DNA from: Ralstonia pickettii DTP0602
Lineage (GTDB): Bacteria; Pseudomonadota; Gammaproteobacteria; Burkholderiales; Burkholderiaceae
Reading direction: 5' to 3'
Length of the DNA: 64,000 bases
Assembly: GCA_000471925.1 (NCBI GenBank)
Contig: CP006668.1
Coordinates: 2,825,591-2,889,590 of the forward strand
The notes below the pieces were generated by a model that saw nothing but the letters and a program-made list of their open reading frames with translations, was not told the DNA's origin and searched no databases. Each line of letters opens with the position of its first letter. Within the stretch, counting starts at the first letter, position 1. Below are positions 28,931 to 40,883 of this stretch, piece after piece. The position numbers were made by a program, and so were the translations under genes.

Positions 28931-29483
28931 GGGCTGCCGGCATCAGCGGCCACGCTGCTTGCACCAGGTGCTGGGGGCCCTGCGGGCTGAGCCGGCTTTC
29001 GAACAGCACCACGCGCTGCACGGCCCACGGCTCGCTCGCCAGCACGCGCTGCGTATCGAGCCAGCCGCGCAGCACGCTTTCCGGCACCGATGGCCGGCAC
29101 CGGGCCAGCGTCAGGTGCGGATGGAAGCGCCTGCGCTCCGGCACGATGCCCGTGCCATCGGCCAGCGCTTGCCCGACCGATGCGTGGAGCGCGCGCAGTG
29201 CGTCCAGGCCTGGCCCGGGCGCGAGGCCGGCCCAGAGCACCGCACCCTGGCCGCTGCGAAAACGCCCGGTACCGAGTGCCTGCAGGGAGAACTCGGGCGC
29301 GCGAATCCGGTCGAGTGCGGCTTCGACAGGCCCGGCAAGCGTTTCGGACTCGCCCAGGAAGTGCAAGGTCAGGTGGACCTGCGCCGCCGGGACCGGCCGG
29401 ATGCCGCTGGCCGCCGGCAGGGTCGACAGCAGCCGTGCCGCCCGTGCGGGCGGGACTTCCACGGCGATGAACAGACGCGGCAT
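28914..29483 (-). CDS. thpR: RNA 2',3'-cyclic phosphodiesterase (2'-5' RNA ligase family)
   Basis: 189 residues. Two HxT motifs characterise the 2H phosphoesterase fold: HLTLHFLG near residue 37 and HPHLTLAR near 121. Members open 2',3'-cyclic phosphates in RNA and weakly ligate tRNA halves. It is followed on the same strand by nothing further (convergent with the LysE gene) and preceded at 28 bp by ogt, so it may be transcribed with the repair genes. Confidence 0.9.
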   Translation of the reverse strand: MPRLFIAVEVPPARAARLLSTLPAASGIRPVPAAQVHLTLHFLGESETLAGPVEAALDRIRAPEFSLQALGTGRFRSGQGAVLWAGLAPGPGLDALRALHASVGQALADGTGIVPERRRFHPHLTLARCRPSVPESVLRGWLDTQRVLASEPWAVQRVVLFESRLSPQGPQHLVQAAWPLMPAAPTPGC

Positions 29484-29511
29484 GGCGAGCGCTCGACGGA
29501 TGGCTGCGCGC

Positions 29512-30072
29512 TCAGTCCGGGACCAGCGCGAAGTCAGCCGGCACGAGCGCCGCCGCCGCGCGCATCACCGGCAGCTGCTGCGCGGCGCCGAGGCCTTCGC
29601 GTTGCAGCAAGGCGCGCTTGCGCTCAACGCCGCCGGCATAGCCGGTCAGCGCGCCGGCGCTGCCCAGCACGCGGTGGCAGGGCACGATCACCGACAGCGG
29701 ATTGCGCCCCACCGCGCCGCCGACGGCGCGCGCATGCGTCGGCGGCAGCCCCAGCATGCGCGCGAGTTCGCCATACGACGCAGTCGCGCCGCACGGGATC
29801 GCCTGCAGCGCTTGCCATACGCGTTGTTGGAAGGCGCTGCCGGTGATGCGTACCGGCACGGTAAAGCTGTCGCGGCGGCCGGCGAAGTACTCCGCCAGTT
29901 CAAGCGCCGCGCGGTCGAGCACTGCGGCTTCGGTGGGCGGCACCTCGCGGCTGTCGGCGATGCCCTTGGGATGGTATTTCTGCCCTGCAAAGTAGACACC
30001 GGTCAGGTATGTGCCTTCGGCGCGAAGCAATATGGTGCCCAGGGGGCTGTCGATATGGCGATAGCTGGTCAT
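29512..30072 (-). CDS. ogt: Methylated-DNA--protein-cysteine methyltransferase
   Basis: 186 residues. The acceptor Cys is in the invariant PCHRV motif (PLSVIVPCHRVLGS), the Arg finger region is RAVGGAVGRNP, and the start matches the Ogt N-domain. It repairs O6-methylguanine by suicide transfer. ATG 30072 overlaps the stop of the upstream ada-alkA gene by 4 bp, so the two are translationally coupled, a sensible pairing of base-excision and direct reversal. Confidence 0.95.
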   Translation of the reverse strand: MTSYRHIDSPLGTILLRAEGTYLTGVYFAGQKYHPKGIADSREVPPTEAAVLDRAALELAEYFAGRRDSFTVPVRITGSAFQQRVWQALQAIPCGATASYGELARMLGLPPTHARAVGGAVGRNPLSVIVPCHRVLGSAGALTGYAGGVERKRALLQREGLGAAQQLPVMRAAAALVPADFALVPD

Positions 30073-31568
30073 GGGATGGTCTCCGGTTCGGTCGCTGCGG
30101 CGTCTTCCGGCTGCGCGGCCGCGTTGTCCTTCAGCGCCTCATAGCGATGCCACAGGTGAATGGCCGCGTACGCGCGCCATGGCGCCCATTGCGCGGTGCG
30201 TTCGTGCATCGCGCGCACGGTGCTGACGCCCAGCACCTTGCGCAGCGCGTAGTCGGTGCCCGGGAACGCATCCGGCCAGCCCAGCGCGCGCATCGCGACA
30301 TACTGCGCGGTCCAGTCGCCGATGCCGTCGATGGCGCGCAGCGCGGCCACGGTCTGCTCCGGCGGCGCGTGGGCATCGAGCGCCAGCGTGCCGTCTGCCA
30401 CGCGCTGCGCCAGCGCCTGCAGCGTGCGCGCCTTGCCGGCCGGCACGCCGGCGTCGCGCAGCGTCTGCGGCGACAGCGCGGCAAGGGCCGCGGCCGTGGG
30501 AAATGCAAAGCGCAGTCCCGCCGGTGCGGTGTCCGGCAGCGCCTGCCCGGCGCGCGCGGCGAGCGCGCCCAGGATGCGCCGCGCGTGGACCACCGAGATC
30601 ACCTGCCCCACCACCGCGCGCACCGCGATCTCGAAACCGTCGACGCTGCCCGGCAGCCGCATGCCCGGCACCGCCTGCGCCAGCTCGCCCAGGTGGCGGT
30701 CGACCACATCGGGGCGGCAGCCCAGGTCGCACAGCCGGCGCACCTTGCCCAGCGCCTGCGGAATCACGCGCGCCAGCGACGCCGACAGCGTCACGCGCAG
30801 CACCAGCCGGCGCGTCACATGCTCGATGCGCACCCAGCCGACATGCGTGCTGCCGCCGGCCTCCACCTGCAGCGTGCGCGCGTAGGCGCCGTCACGGACC
30901 TGTTCGATGCCATCGACCGCACGCGTGGCCAGGAAGCCCAGCCATGCGTCCCACGCCAGTGGCGGCCGGTAGCCCAGCTCGAACACCAGCCGGTCGGCGA
31001 CGCCTTCGGCGGCGCGGCGGCGCAGTGCCACCGGGGTCAGCCCATAGCGCGTCTTCAGCACATCGTTGAAACGGCGCACGCTGCCGAAGCCCGCCGCCAG
31101 CGCCACCTCCGTCACCGGCAGCGCGGTATCGGCCAGCAGCCGCTTGGCCAGCAGCAGGCGCTGTGTCTGCGCGTACTCCAGCACCGACACGCCGAACTGC
31201 GCATCGAACAGGCGCCGCAGGTGACGCTCGGTGACGCCGATGCGCGCGGCCAGCGCGGCCACGCTGCCTTCGGCCATGAAGCCTTCGTCGATCAGCGTGG
31301 CCGCGGCCTGCGCCAGCCGGCCCGAGATATCCGCCAGCCCGTGCCCGGGCGCCAGCTCCGGACGGCAGCGCAGGCAGGGGCGGAAGCCGTGCTTCTCGGC
31401 CGCCGCGGCGCTTTCATAGAAGCTGCAGTTCTCGCGCTTGGGGGTACGTACGGCGCACACCGGCCGGCAGTACACGCCAGTTGACGACACGCCCACGAAG
31501 AAACGCCCGTCGAAGCGGCGGTCATGCGACGCCACGGCCTTGTAGCAGGTATCGGGATCGAGGTTCAT
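30069..31568 (-). CDS. Ada-AlkA fusion: methyl-phosphotriester-sensing regulator and 3-methyladenine glycosylase
   Basis: 499 residues in three parts. Residues ~1-75 form the Ada zinc domain with four Cys (GVYCRPVCAV … NCSF … CLRCRPE), ~85-180 an AraC-type HTH, and ~195-470 an AlkA glycosylase with HhH-GPD motif (IDGIGDWTAQYVAMRALGWP and FPGTDYAL with the catalytic Asp). The fusion senses alkylated phosphates, activates transcription and excises alkylated bases in one chain, and it leads the operon with ogt. Such fusions are known in Proteobacteria and Actinobacteria. Confidence 0.94.
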   Translation of the reverse strand: MNLDPDTCYKAVASHDRRFDGRFFVGVSSTGVYCRPVCAVRTPKRENCSFYESAAAAEKHGFRPCLRCRPELAPGHGLADISGRLAQAAATLIDEGFMAEGSVAALAARIGVTERHLRRLFDAQFGVSVLEYAQTQRLLLAKRLLADTALPVTEVALAAGFGSVRRFNDVLKTRYGLTPVALRRRAAEGVADRLVFELGYRPPLAWDAWLGFLATRAVDGIEQVRDGAYARTLQVEAGGSTHVGWVRIEHVTRRLVLRVTLSASLARVIPQALGKVRRLCDLGCRPDVVDRHLGELAQAVPGMRLPGSVDGFEIAVRAVVGQVISVVHARRILGALAARAGQALPDTAPAGLRFAFPTAAALAALSPQTLRDAGVPAGKARTLQALAQRVADGTLALDAHAPPEQTVAALRAIDGIGDWTAQYVAMRALGWPDAFPGTDYALRKVLGVSTVRAMHERTAQWAPWRAYAAIHLWHRYEALKDNAAAQPEDAAATEPETIP

Positions 31569-31755
31569 GATGGCATGCTACCGCTTCAGGCGCGCGCGTA
31601 CCCGCTGGATTCGGACATTTCCCTCTGGCATGCGGGCGTGGGCTGCGGCACAGTTGGAGGCATAGGCAGCGGCTAGAATTGCACTTCACGCCAATGCCCG
31701 CGCCGGCCCGCCGACTTCCCTTGCGGCCCCGGCCTACGGCTCTACCGGAGACGCC

Positions 31756-34614
<2,859 letters not shown>

Positions 34615-34668
34615 CATACATACGTTCGAAACAATATTCGGCTGCACTGGCGGGTGTCGCGAGCGTGG

Positions 34669-34702
34669 TAAGCGCAGTAAGCGCGATAAGCGCGCGATAA
34701 GC
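34669..34702 (+). repeat. Short tandem repeat of ~9-10 bp
   Basis: Around this position the unit (g/c)ataagcgc/gtaagcgc occurs four times in succession between the M16 stop and the LexA box. No function assigned; it may be a slippage product. Confidence 0.6.
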
Positions 34703-34787
34703 GCAAGGCCGACCGGGTGCGGCGCGAAACAATGTGCGATTGCTGGCGCCGCTGCGGCGCAAGGCCCTTGCCGCGACCCCGGGTTGA

Positions 34788-34803
34788 CTGTATATTCGTA
34801 CAG
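34788..34803 (+). promoter_or_regulatory. LexA (SOS) box
   Basis: CTGTATATTCGTACAG fits CTGT-N8-ACAG exactly, with an AT-rich centre and flanking A/T as in strong LexA operators. A TTGACT overlapping its left side (34784-34789) could be a -35. It stands 25 bp upstream of the ATG of the next gene, so that gene is expected to be induced by DNA damage. Confidence 0.8.
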
Positions 34804-34827
34804 TATAAGTCGATATAAGAGGTGTGG

Positions 34828-35205
34828 ATGTCAATCGTGCGAGCTGGCAGCAAGGCAGAAGCGCTCAGGCTTCTGTCCTCGGAAGACGTGCTGGCGCTTG
34901 AGCTGGACTACGAGACCGGATGGCAGGACGCCGTCGAACTCGGCAGGCTCGGAGAAAAGCGCGGTATCAAGGTGCAGTATCGCGGGCAAGAAAGCATTGC
35001 CGTCCGTTCCCGCGAAGCCCTGATCGAAGGGCTGGCCAAACCCAAGACCACGTTCCGTCAACGCAACCTGTATTGCCAGTTCGATCTCGGCACGCTGGCG
35101 GACCATGAACTGCTCGACCTCGAAGCCAAGGCTACGCGGCTCGGAGACTATATCCTCGCGGGCCACCTGCTGCGCGATGTCGATGGCGTGTGGCCGCCGC
35201 AATAG
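34828..35205 (+). CDS. Hypothetical protein, probably SOS-regulated
   Basis: 125 residues from ATG 34828, with AAGAGG five bases ahead; a GTG two codons upstream is less likely. No recognised domain. The N-half is helical and acidic (KAEALRLLSSEDVLALELDY), the middle has RGQESIAVRSREALIEGLAK, and the end is GHLLRDVDGVWPP. The gene stands alone behind a good LexA box, and a terminator-like hairpin lies downstream. A DNA-damage role is inferred only from that operator. Confidence 0.7.
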   Translation: MSIVRAGSKAEALRLLSSEDVLALELDYETGWQDAVELGRLGEKRGIKVQYRGQESIAVRSREALIEGLAKPKTTFRQRNLYCQFDLGTLADHELLDLEAKATRLGDYILAGHLLRDVDGVWPPQ

Positions 35206-35233
35206 GCGGCATTCGGACACGTCCGCCTTCCGC

Positions 35234-35262
35234 AAAAAGAAAAGCCGCCATGCAGGCGGCTT
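35234..35262 (-). terminator. Terminator between converging genes
   Basis: AAGCCGCC (35242-35249) and GGCGGCTT (35255-35262) form a perfect 8-bp stem with loop ATGCA. On the minus strand it is followed by a T-rich tract (complement of CAAAAAGAAAA), so it ends the minus-strand gene at 35336; it could also slow plus-strand transcription. Confidence 0.8.
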
Positions 35263-35335
35263 CGCTTCGTCATAACTGTAATTTTTTAGCTCGCGCTGAG
35301 CACCAGCACAGCGCGCATTGCCCCTGACGGCACGA

Positions 35336-35896
35336 TCAGTGCCACACCCGCGCGGCATTGGCCCAGCGCGCCGCACAGGACTGCGCCACCGCGGGCTCAA
35401 GCGTCTCGCTGCTCACATCCGCCGGCGGCGTGGCCGCGGCGTACTCCAGCGCGCTGCGCCACAGCACCGCCGACACCAGCGTCTTGCATTGGCGCCGCTC
35501 GCCATGCGCGAGTGCCAGCAGGCGCTCGTAGCCTTCCATCACGATCAACCGGTCACCGTGGCGCGGATGCAGTTCGAGCGTGTACAGGTGGTCGCACTCG
35601 CACTGCAGGCGCCCGCCGCTGACCGCGACCACGATGGCGCCGGGCAGCGCGATGCCGCTGGCCTGCACTTCGCCACGCAGGCGCGCCAGGTGCGCATGCG
35701 CGCGCGGATCACGTGCCGCCGCCAGCTCCGCCGGCATGGCGCTGAGCGTCATCAGCTCGGCGGGCGACACCGCCAGCGTGTACGCCTGCAGCGTCGGGCG
35801 ATAGGTCGCCACCACGGCGCGCAGCCGGTGCGGCGCGCCGCCGTCATGCCCTGCCAGCAGCGGGCCGGCCGGCTCGCGGATCTGCAAATCGTTCAT
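35336..35896 (-). CDS. Hypothetical protein
   Basis: 186 residues from ATG 35896. No domain recognised. The body contains GEVQASGIALPGAIVVAVSG and CECDHLYTLELHPRHGDRLI, giving a soluble alpha/beta impression, and no signal or membrane segment is present. It follows the acyl-CoA dehydrogenase gene by 32 bp on the same strand, so it may share its transcript, and it has a terminator downstream. Confidence 0.6.
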   Translation of the reverse strand: MNDLQIREPAGPLLAGHDGGAPHRLRAVVATYRPTLQAYTLAVSPAELMTLSAMPAELAAARDPRAHAHLARLRGEVQASGIALPGAIVVAVSGGRLQCECDHLYTLELHPRHGDRLIVMEGYERLLALAHGERRQCKTLVSAVLWRSALEYAAATPPADVSSETLEPAVAQSCAARWANAARVWH

Positions 35897-35928
35897 GTCG
35901 ACTCCTGCGGCACCGGGCCGTTGCATTC

Positions 35929-37086
35929 TCAGTCGCGCAGCAGTTGCTTGGCGATGATCACTTGCTGGATCTGCGTGGTGCCTTCGTACAGGCGCAGCAG
36001 GCGCACGTCGCGGTAGAAGCGTTCGGCCTTGTACTCGGCGATATAGCCGGCGCCGCCGTGGATCTGCACCGCGCGGTCGGCCACGCGGCCGACCATCTCC
36101 GTACAGAACATCTTGGTGCACGAGGCCAGCATGCTCACTTCCGGGTCGCTCTTGCCGGCGGGCTTGGCGTCATAGCGCTGGGCGCAGTCGCGCACCATCG
36201 ACAGGCCGGCATAGAGCTCGGCCTGGCTGTCGGCCAGCATCGCCTGGATCAGCTGGAAGTCGCCGATGGGCTTGCCGAACTGCTTGCGCTCCTTGGCATA
36301 CGCCACGGCGTCGGTGATCAGGCGATGGGCCATGCCGCAGGCCAGCGCGGAGATGTGCAGGCGGCCGCGGTCGAGCACCTTCATCGCGGTCTTGAAGCCC
36401 ACGCCCGGCACGCCGCCAATGATGTTGGCCGCCGGCACGCGCACATTCTCGAGCACCACGTCGCAGGTCTTGGTGCCGCGCTGGCCCATCTTCTTGTCCG
36501 GCTTGCCCAGCGAAATGCCCGGGGTGTCGGCCGGCACGATAAAGGCCGAGATGCCCGACGCGCCCGCGCCGCCGGTGCGCGCCATCAGCGTGAAGGCGCC
36601 GGCGCGCGGCGCGTTGGTGATAAAGCGCTTGGTGCCGTTGATGACGTAGTGGTCGCCGTCCAGCTCGGCCTTGGTCTGCAGCGAGGCCGCATCCGAGCCG
36701 GCATTGGGCTCGGTCAGCGCGAACGAGATGATCAGGTCGCCGCTGGCGATGCGCGGCAGGTAGTTCTGCTTCTGCTCTTCGGTGCCATCCATCAGGATGC
36801 CCTGCGAGCCGATGCCGACATTGGTGCCGAACACCGAGCGGAAGGCAAAGGCGGTATGGCCCAGGTCGTAGACCACATCGCATTCCTGTGCCATCGACAG
36901 GCCGATTCCGCCGTAGTTCTCGGGGATGGAGATGCCGAACAGTCCCATCTCCTTCATGTCCGCGACGATCTCGGCGGGCACGTCGTCGGTTTCTTCGAGC
37001 GTGTCCTCGGCGGGCTTCAGGCGTTCATCGATGAAGCGCTGCACCGAGGCGCGCAGCAGTGCAAAGGATTCTTGGTCAAGGGCCAT
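35929..37086 (-). CDS. Acyl-CoA dehydrogenase
   Basis: 385 residues from ATG 37086; six residues upstream in frame are less likely. Family marks: LPRIASGDLIISFALTEPNAGSD (quoted in part as SFALTEPNAGSDAASLQTKA), the FAD-binding ITNAPRAGAF, and the C-terminal IHGGAGYIAEYKAERFYRDV with the catalytic-Glu region near YEGTTQIQ. It oxidises an acyl-CoA to the enoyl-CoA and passes electrons to ETF. The substrate is not visible from sequence. Upstream lies a direct repeat of the box TTTGACAATCC. Confidence 0.93.
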   Translation of the reverse strand: MALDQESFALLRASVQRFIDERLKPAEDTLEETDDVPAEIVADMKEMGLFGISIPENYGGIGLSMAQECDVVYDLGHTAFAFRSVFGTNVGIGSQGILMDGTEEQKQNYLPRIASGDLIISFALTEPNAGSDAASLQTKAELDGDHYVINGTKRFITNAPRAGAFTLMARTGGAGASGISAFIVPADTPGISLGKPDKKMGQRGTKTCDVVLENVRVPAANIIGGVPGVGFKTAMKVLDRGRLHISALACGMAHRLITDAVAYAKERKQFGKPIGDFQLIQAMLADSQAELYAGLSMVRDCAQRYDAKPAGKSDPEVSMLASCTKMFCTEMVGRVADRAVQIHGGAGYIAEYKAERFYRDVRLLRLYEGTTQIQQVIIAKQLLRD

Positions 37087-37147
37087 GGTGATTCTCCGGG
37101 TCAAGCCAGTACGTCAGTCTGGCCGCCAATGGTACGCCTGCCCAGTG

Positions 37148-37200
37148 ATTTGACAATCCACGCAAGATTAGACAGAAGCGTCAATACAATTTGACAATCC
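37148..37200. promoter_or_regulatory. Direct repeat in the acyl-CoA dehydrogenase promoter region
   Basis: The 12-mer ATTTGACAATCC occurs twice, at 37148-37159 and 37189-37200, 41 bp apart (about four helical turns), in an AT-richer stretch between the dehydrogenase start and the OPT-transporter stop. The spacing suggests a pair of protein sites on the same face of the helix. Confidence 0.55.
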
Positions 37201-37207
37201 CGCCAAT

Positions 37208-39037
37208 TCAATCCCATGTGACCGATAGCAGGCCTGCAATGCCGATCGCTAGTGCCGCCAGCGCATCGCCAGCGATCAAACCACCGCCGACTAGCGACGT
37301 GGTGCTCATATCCGGCGGCAACCCGTGGCCGCGTCTTGCCGGTCTTGCCATCGCAGCGGCCACGCTTGCCACCACGCCGCCCGCGGCCATCCAGCCGGCT
37401 GCCGCCAGGTTGACGAAACCGCCGAACGAAGACGCATAAGGCGACGGCAGGATCACCGCATCGAGCAGGAAATCCGCCGCCCGCCCCCGGCGGCCGGACT
37501 GTGCAAAGCGCTGCCATGCCGGGCGGCCCAGGATAGCCTTGCGCAATACCGCGGTGACAAGCCCGATGGCCAGCCCGATCGCCACCGCAATATGCTGGTC
37601 GGTACGGGATTGCGCCAGCCCGTGCAGCACGCCCACGATCTTGTAGGTCATCGCCGAGGTCCAGCGCGCCGGCTGCTGGTCGGCCGGCAGGCTGGTCTGG
37701 TCCAGCGCCAGCACCGGGTACGCGTGCATGAACAGCCGCGCCATCGCCACCGCCACCAGCGCGCCCACGACAATGCCCGCCACCTGGTAGCCGAACTGCA
37801 CCATGCGGTCGCTGCCGAGCCGCCAGCCGGTGGAGCGGTCCTGCTGCATGTCGCTGGCCTCGGCGGTAGCCACCAGCAGTACCGTCGCCGCGATCAGGCC
37901 GACGTGCGGCGCGCGGAGCCCGGCGGCGGCCATCAGGATCACGGTCAGCACGAAGGCGGACGAGATCGGGTTCTGGTCGACCATGCCGACCGAGATCCCG
38001 TTGACCAGCGCGAATACCAGCACCAGCAGCACCGCCATCAACTGGAAGCCCAGTGGCTGCCCGAACCAGGCGACGCCCGCCGCCACCGTCGCCCCACCCC
38101 ACAGCAGCGCCCATGCCGCCACCCAGCCCATGTCCGGCCCGCGCCGCGCTGCCGGGCGCTGCCCGGCACGTCCCACCCGCGCCAGCCGCCATTGCCGGCT
38201 CGCCTGCGCCAGCAGCAGCGATACATCCAGCAGGGCCGCGCCCATGATCATGCCGAGCGCCACCAGAAAGGTAGCCTTGCGGTAAGGCTCGCCCGGCGCC
38301 AGCCAGCCGGCGGCGATGAACCAGGGCGTCATGGCCCAGCCCACCAGCCCGCCCACCAGCGCGGCAATGCCGATGCGCGCCCCCACGATCATGCCGGCGC
38401 CGAAGGTCGCCGCCGACAGGTCGAGCGCCGCCAGCCACGGCACGCGTCCGCCGCCAAGCCCGCTGAGCAGCCCCAGCGCCATGCCGCCCGCCAGCCGCGC
38501 CACCGAGCGCCGCAGCAGCACCGGATCGGTCAGCGCGCGCAGGATATTGGCCACCGCCAGGCCCGATGGAAAGGTCAGCTGCATCCGGTCCACCAGCAGC
38601 GGCGTGTACAGCATGCCCACGCCCACGCCGTACATGCCGATGCACAGCATGTACAGCACCAGCTGCCACAGCGGCGGCTGCGCCATGCCCAGCCACGCCA
38701 TCGCCTGCAGCACCACCGCCATGCCGCCCATGCCCGCCACCGACGCCGCCGCGGTCTGGATGTAGTTGGCGCCGTGGCGCCCGGGCGCGCCGTAGCCCGC
38801 CGTCACCACCGAGCCGAGGATGCCGGCCAGCACCTGTCCGCCCACGAAGAAACCGAGCGAGAAATTCATGTACGCCGCCGCCACGCCGCCCAGCGGCCCC
38901 AGCACCAGCATGCCGGCCGCGCCAAGCAGCGCGTGGTACTGCCAGCTGCCAGGACGGGGCAGCCAGGCAGCGCGGGGCGCGGCTTCGGTCGGAAGCGTGG
39001 GCATGGCGAAAGGCGTGTTGTGCTCCTTGCGAAGCAT
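37208..39037 (-). CDS. OPT-family oligopeptide transporter
   Basis: About 609 residues, hydrophobic throughout with some 14-16 membrane segments. I use ATG 39037 (MLRKEHNTPFAMPTL); ATG 39079 would add 14 residues. Conserved stretches are AAYMNFSLGFFVGGQ, LTFPSGLAVANILRAL and the C-terminal AGDALAALAIGIAGL. It imports small peptides or siderophore-like ligands by proton symport. It is divergent from a flavin monooxygenase, with a perfect palindrome in the shared promoter region, so the two may be co-regulated. Confidence 0.87.
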   Translation of the reverse strand: MLRKEHNTPFAMPTLPTEAAPRAAWLPRPGSWQYHALLGAAGMLVLGPLGGVAAAYMNFSLGFFVGGQVLAGILGSVVTAGYGAPGRHGANYIQTAAASVAGMGGMAVVLQAMAWLGMAQPPLWQLVLYMLCIGMYGVGVGMLYTPLLVDRMQLTFPSGLAVANILRALTDPVLLRRSVARLAGGMALGLLSGLGGGRVPWLAALDLSAATFGAGMIVGARIGIAALVGGLVGWAMTPWFIAAGWLAPGEPYRKATFLVALGMIMGAALLDVSLLLAQASRQWRLARVGRAGQRPAARRGPDMGWVAAWALLWGGATVAAGVAWFGQPLGFQLMAVLLVLVFALVNGISVGMVDQNPISSAFVLTVILMAAAGLRAPHVGLIAATVLLVATAEASDMQQDRSTGWRLGSDRMVQFGYQVAGIVVGALVAVAMARLFMHAYPVLALDQTSLPADQQPARWTSAMTYKIVGVLHGLAQSRTDQHIAVAIGLAIGLVTAVLRKAILGRPAWQRFAQSGRRGRAADFLLDAVILPSPYASSFGGFVNLAAAGWMAAGGVVASVAAAMARPARRGHGLPPDMSTTSLVGGGLIAGDALAALAIGIAGLLSVTWD

Positions 39038-39134
39038 AGGCGAAGCCCACCTCTTGCCGATGTGCGACTTGTATCGCATTGCGCCGCCCGCACGGCCGCA
39101 TCGGCCCCCGGGGCGGGGGTAAACACTAGTTTCG

Positions 39135-39167
39135 TGCGCAACTATTTGGCCGATATAGTTGCGCACA
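39135..39167. promoter_or_regulatory. Perfect inverted repeat, probable operator
   Basis: GTGCGCAACTAT (39135-39146) and ATAGTTGCGCAC (39156-39167) are perfect 12-bp arms around a 9-base spacer. The site sits between the OPT gene (minus) and the monooxygenase gene (plus), 34 bp from the latter's ATG. Its shape suits a MarR-family dimer, and a marR gene ends this operon. Confidence 0.75.
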
Positions 39168-39200
39168 CAACCACATTGCAGCGACCCACCGGATCCCGCC

Positions 39201-40883
39201 ATGCCAGACTCCAACGCCCCCCACGCGTCCGTGCCACCGGCACCGCCCCCAACGCCATCCCACCCCTGGCCCGGGCGCGTACCGGTGCTGATTGCCGGAG
39301 GCGGCCCGGTCGGCCTGACGCTCGCCGCGCTGCTGGCTCGTCAGGGCATCGCATCGCTGGTGGTGGAAGCCGACGAGGGCTACTGTGCCGGCAGCCGCGC
39401 CATCTGCATGTCGCGCCGTTCCCTGGAAATCCTCGGCTGGGTCGGCGCGGACCGGCGCACCGTCGATACCGGCCTGCCCTGGGTAGGCGGGCGCAGCTAC
39501 TACCGCGATACCGAGGTACTGCACTTCCGCATGCCGAGCGAGCCGGGCGAGCGCTTCGCGCCGATGGTCAATATCCAGCAGTACTACCTCGAGGCCTTCG
39601 CCCATGACGCCGCCTTGCGCGGGACCGCGCCGGCCGACGTGCGCTTCGGCGCGCGCGTGCAGGTGGTGCGCCAGCACGGCGATGGCGTGGTCGCGCAGAT
39701 CCACACCGGCGACGGCGTGGTAGAGGTCGACGCGCAATGGCTGGTGGCCTGCGACGGCGGCCGCAGCACCGTGCGCGAGCAACTCGGCCTGCGCATGGAA
39801 GGCACCCAGTACGAAGGCCGCTACGTCATCGTCGATATCGTGCAGAAGACCAGGCGCGAGGTGGAGCGGCTGGCCTGGTTCGATCCGCCCTCCAACCCCG
39901 GCTCGACCATCCTGATGCACCGCCAACCCGACGACGTCTGGCGCATCGACTACCAGATCCGCGACGACGAAGACCCGGACGAAGCAGTCAAACCCGAGAA
40001 CGTGCTGCCCCGCGTGCAGAGCCACCTCGACATGATCGGCGAGACCGAGCCCTGGCGCCCGCTGTGGATCTCGATCTACAACGCCAAGTGCCTCACGCTG
40101 CAGGACTACCGCCACGGCCGCGTACTGTTCGCCGGCGACGCCGCGCACCTGGTGCCGATCTTCGGCGTGCGCGGGCTCAATTCGGGGCTGGACGATGCCG
40201 GCAACCTGGCCTGGAAGCTGGCATGGGTGCTGCGTGGCCAGGCGCCTGACAGCCTGCTCGACTCCTATTCGACCGAACGCGTGCATGCCACGCGGCAGAA
40301 CATTGCCTACGGCGCCAAGAGCACAGAGTTCATGGCCCCGCCCGACTTTGCCTTCCGGCTGATGCGCGAGGCCACGCTGCGGCTGGCGCAGCAAGAGAGC
40401 GCGGTGCGTTCGCTGATCAACCCCCGGCAGTCGGCGCCGATCGCCTATGACGGTTCGCCGCTGAACGGGCCGTCCGGCTTCGGCGACGACTGTCCCGGTG
40501 CGGCGCCCGGCATGCCCGCGCCGGAGGCGCGTGTCGCGGGCGCAGACAGCATCGCCCACCTGACGCAATGCTTCGGCCAGGCGTTCACGCTGCTGTATTT
40601 CGGCGAGGGGCCGACGCTGCCCGAACCGCTGGCCGCGCTGGTGCAGGCGCATTCCGATACGCTGCAGGCGCGTGTGATCGTCTCAAGCATCGGCGAGCCC
40701 GGGGATGCCGTGCTGGCCGACATCGCCGGCCAGGCCTGCGCCCGCTACGGCGCGCAACCCGGCACGCTCTACGCGATCCGGCCCGACGGCTATGTGCTGG
40801 CGCGCTGGCGCGAACCCGCATGGGACGCCGTGCGCGCCGCCCTCGCCCCCCTGATGCAAACCGGAGCCCGCCATGCAAGCTGA
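39201..40883 (+). CDS. FAD-dependent aromatic monooxygenase (PheA/MhpA/TfdB family)
   Basis: 560 residues from ATG 39201. The N-terminal FAD site is VLIAGGGPVGLTLAALLARQ (about residues 29-48), the DG motif is CDGGRSTVREQLG, and the second FAD motif is LFAGDAAHLVPIFGVRGLNS near residues 308-327; a thioredoxin-like C-terminal domain follows. It hydroxylates an aromatic ring with NAD(P)H and O2. Substrate unknown. The following DUF2783 gene overlaps its last four codons. Confidence 0.9.
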   Translation: MPDSNAPHASVPPAPPPTPSHPWPGRVPVLIAGGGPVGLTLAALLARQGIASLVVEADEGYCAGSRAICMSRRSLEILGWVGADRRTVDTGLPWVGGRSYYRDTEVLHFRMPSEPGERFAPMVNIQQYYLEAFAHDAALRGTAPADVRFGARVQVVRQHGDGVVAQIHTGDGVVEVDAQWLVACDGGRSTVREQLGLRMEGTQYEGRYVIVDIVQKTRREVERLAWFDPPSNPGSTILMHRQPDDVWRIDYQIRDDEDPDEAVKPENVLPRVQSHLDMIGETEPWRPLWISIYNAKCLTLQDYRHGRVLFAGDAAHLVPIFGVRGLNSGLDDAGNLAWKLAWVLRGQAPDSLLDSYSTERVHATRQNIAYGAKSTEFMAPPDFAFRLMREATLRLAQQESAVRSLINPRQSAPIAYDGSPLNGPSGFGDDCPGAAPGMPAPEARVAGADSIAHLTQCFGQAFTLLYFGEGPTLPEPLAALVQAHSDTLQARVIVSSIGEPGDAVLADIAGQACARYGAQPGTLYAIRPDGYVLARWREPAWDAVRAALAPLMQTGARHAS

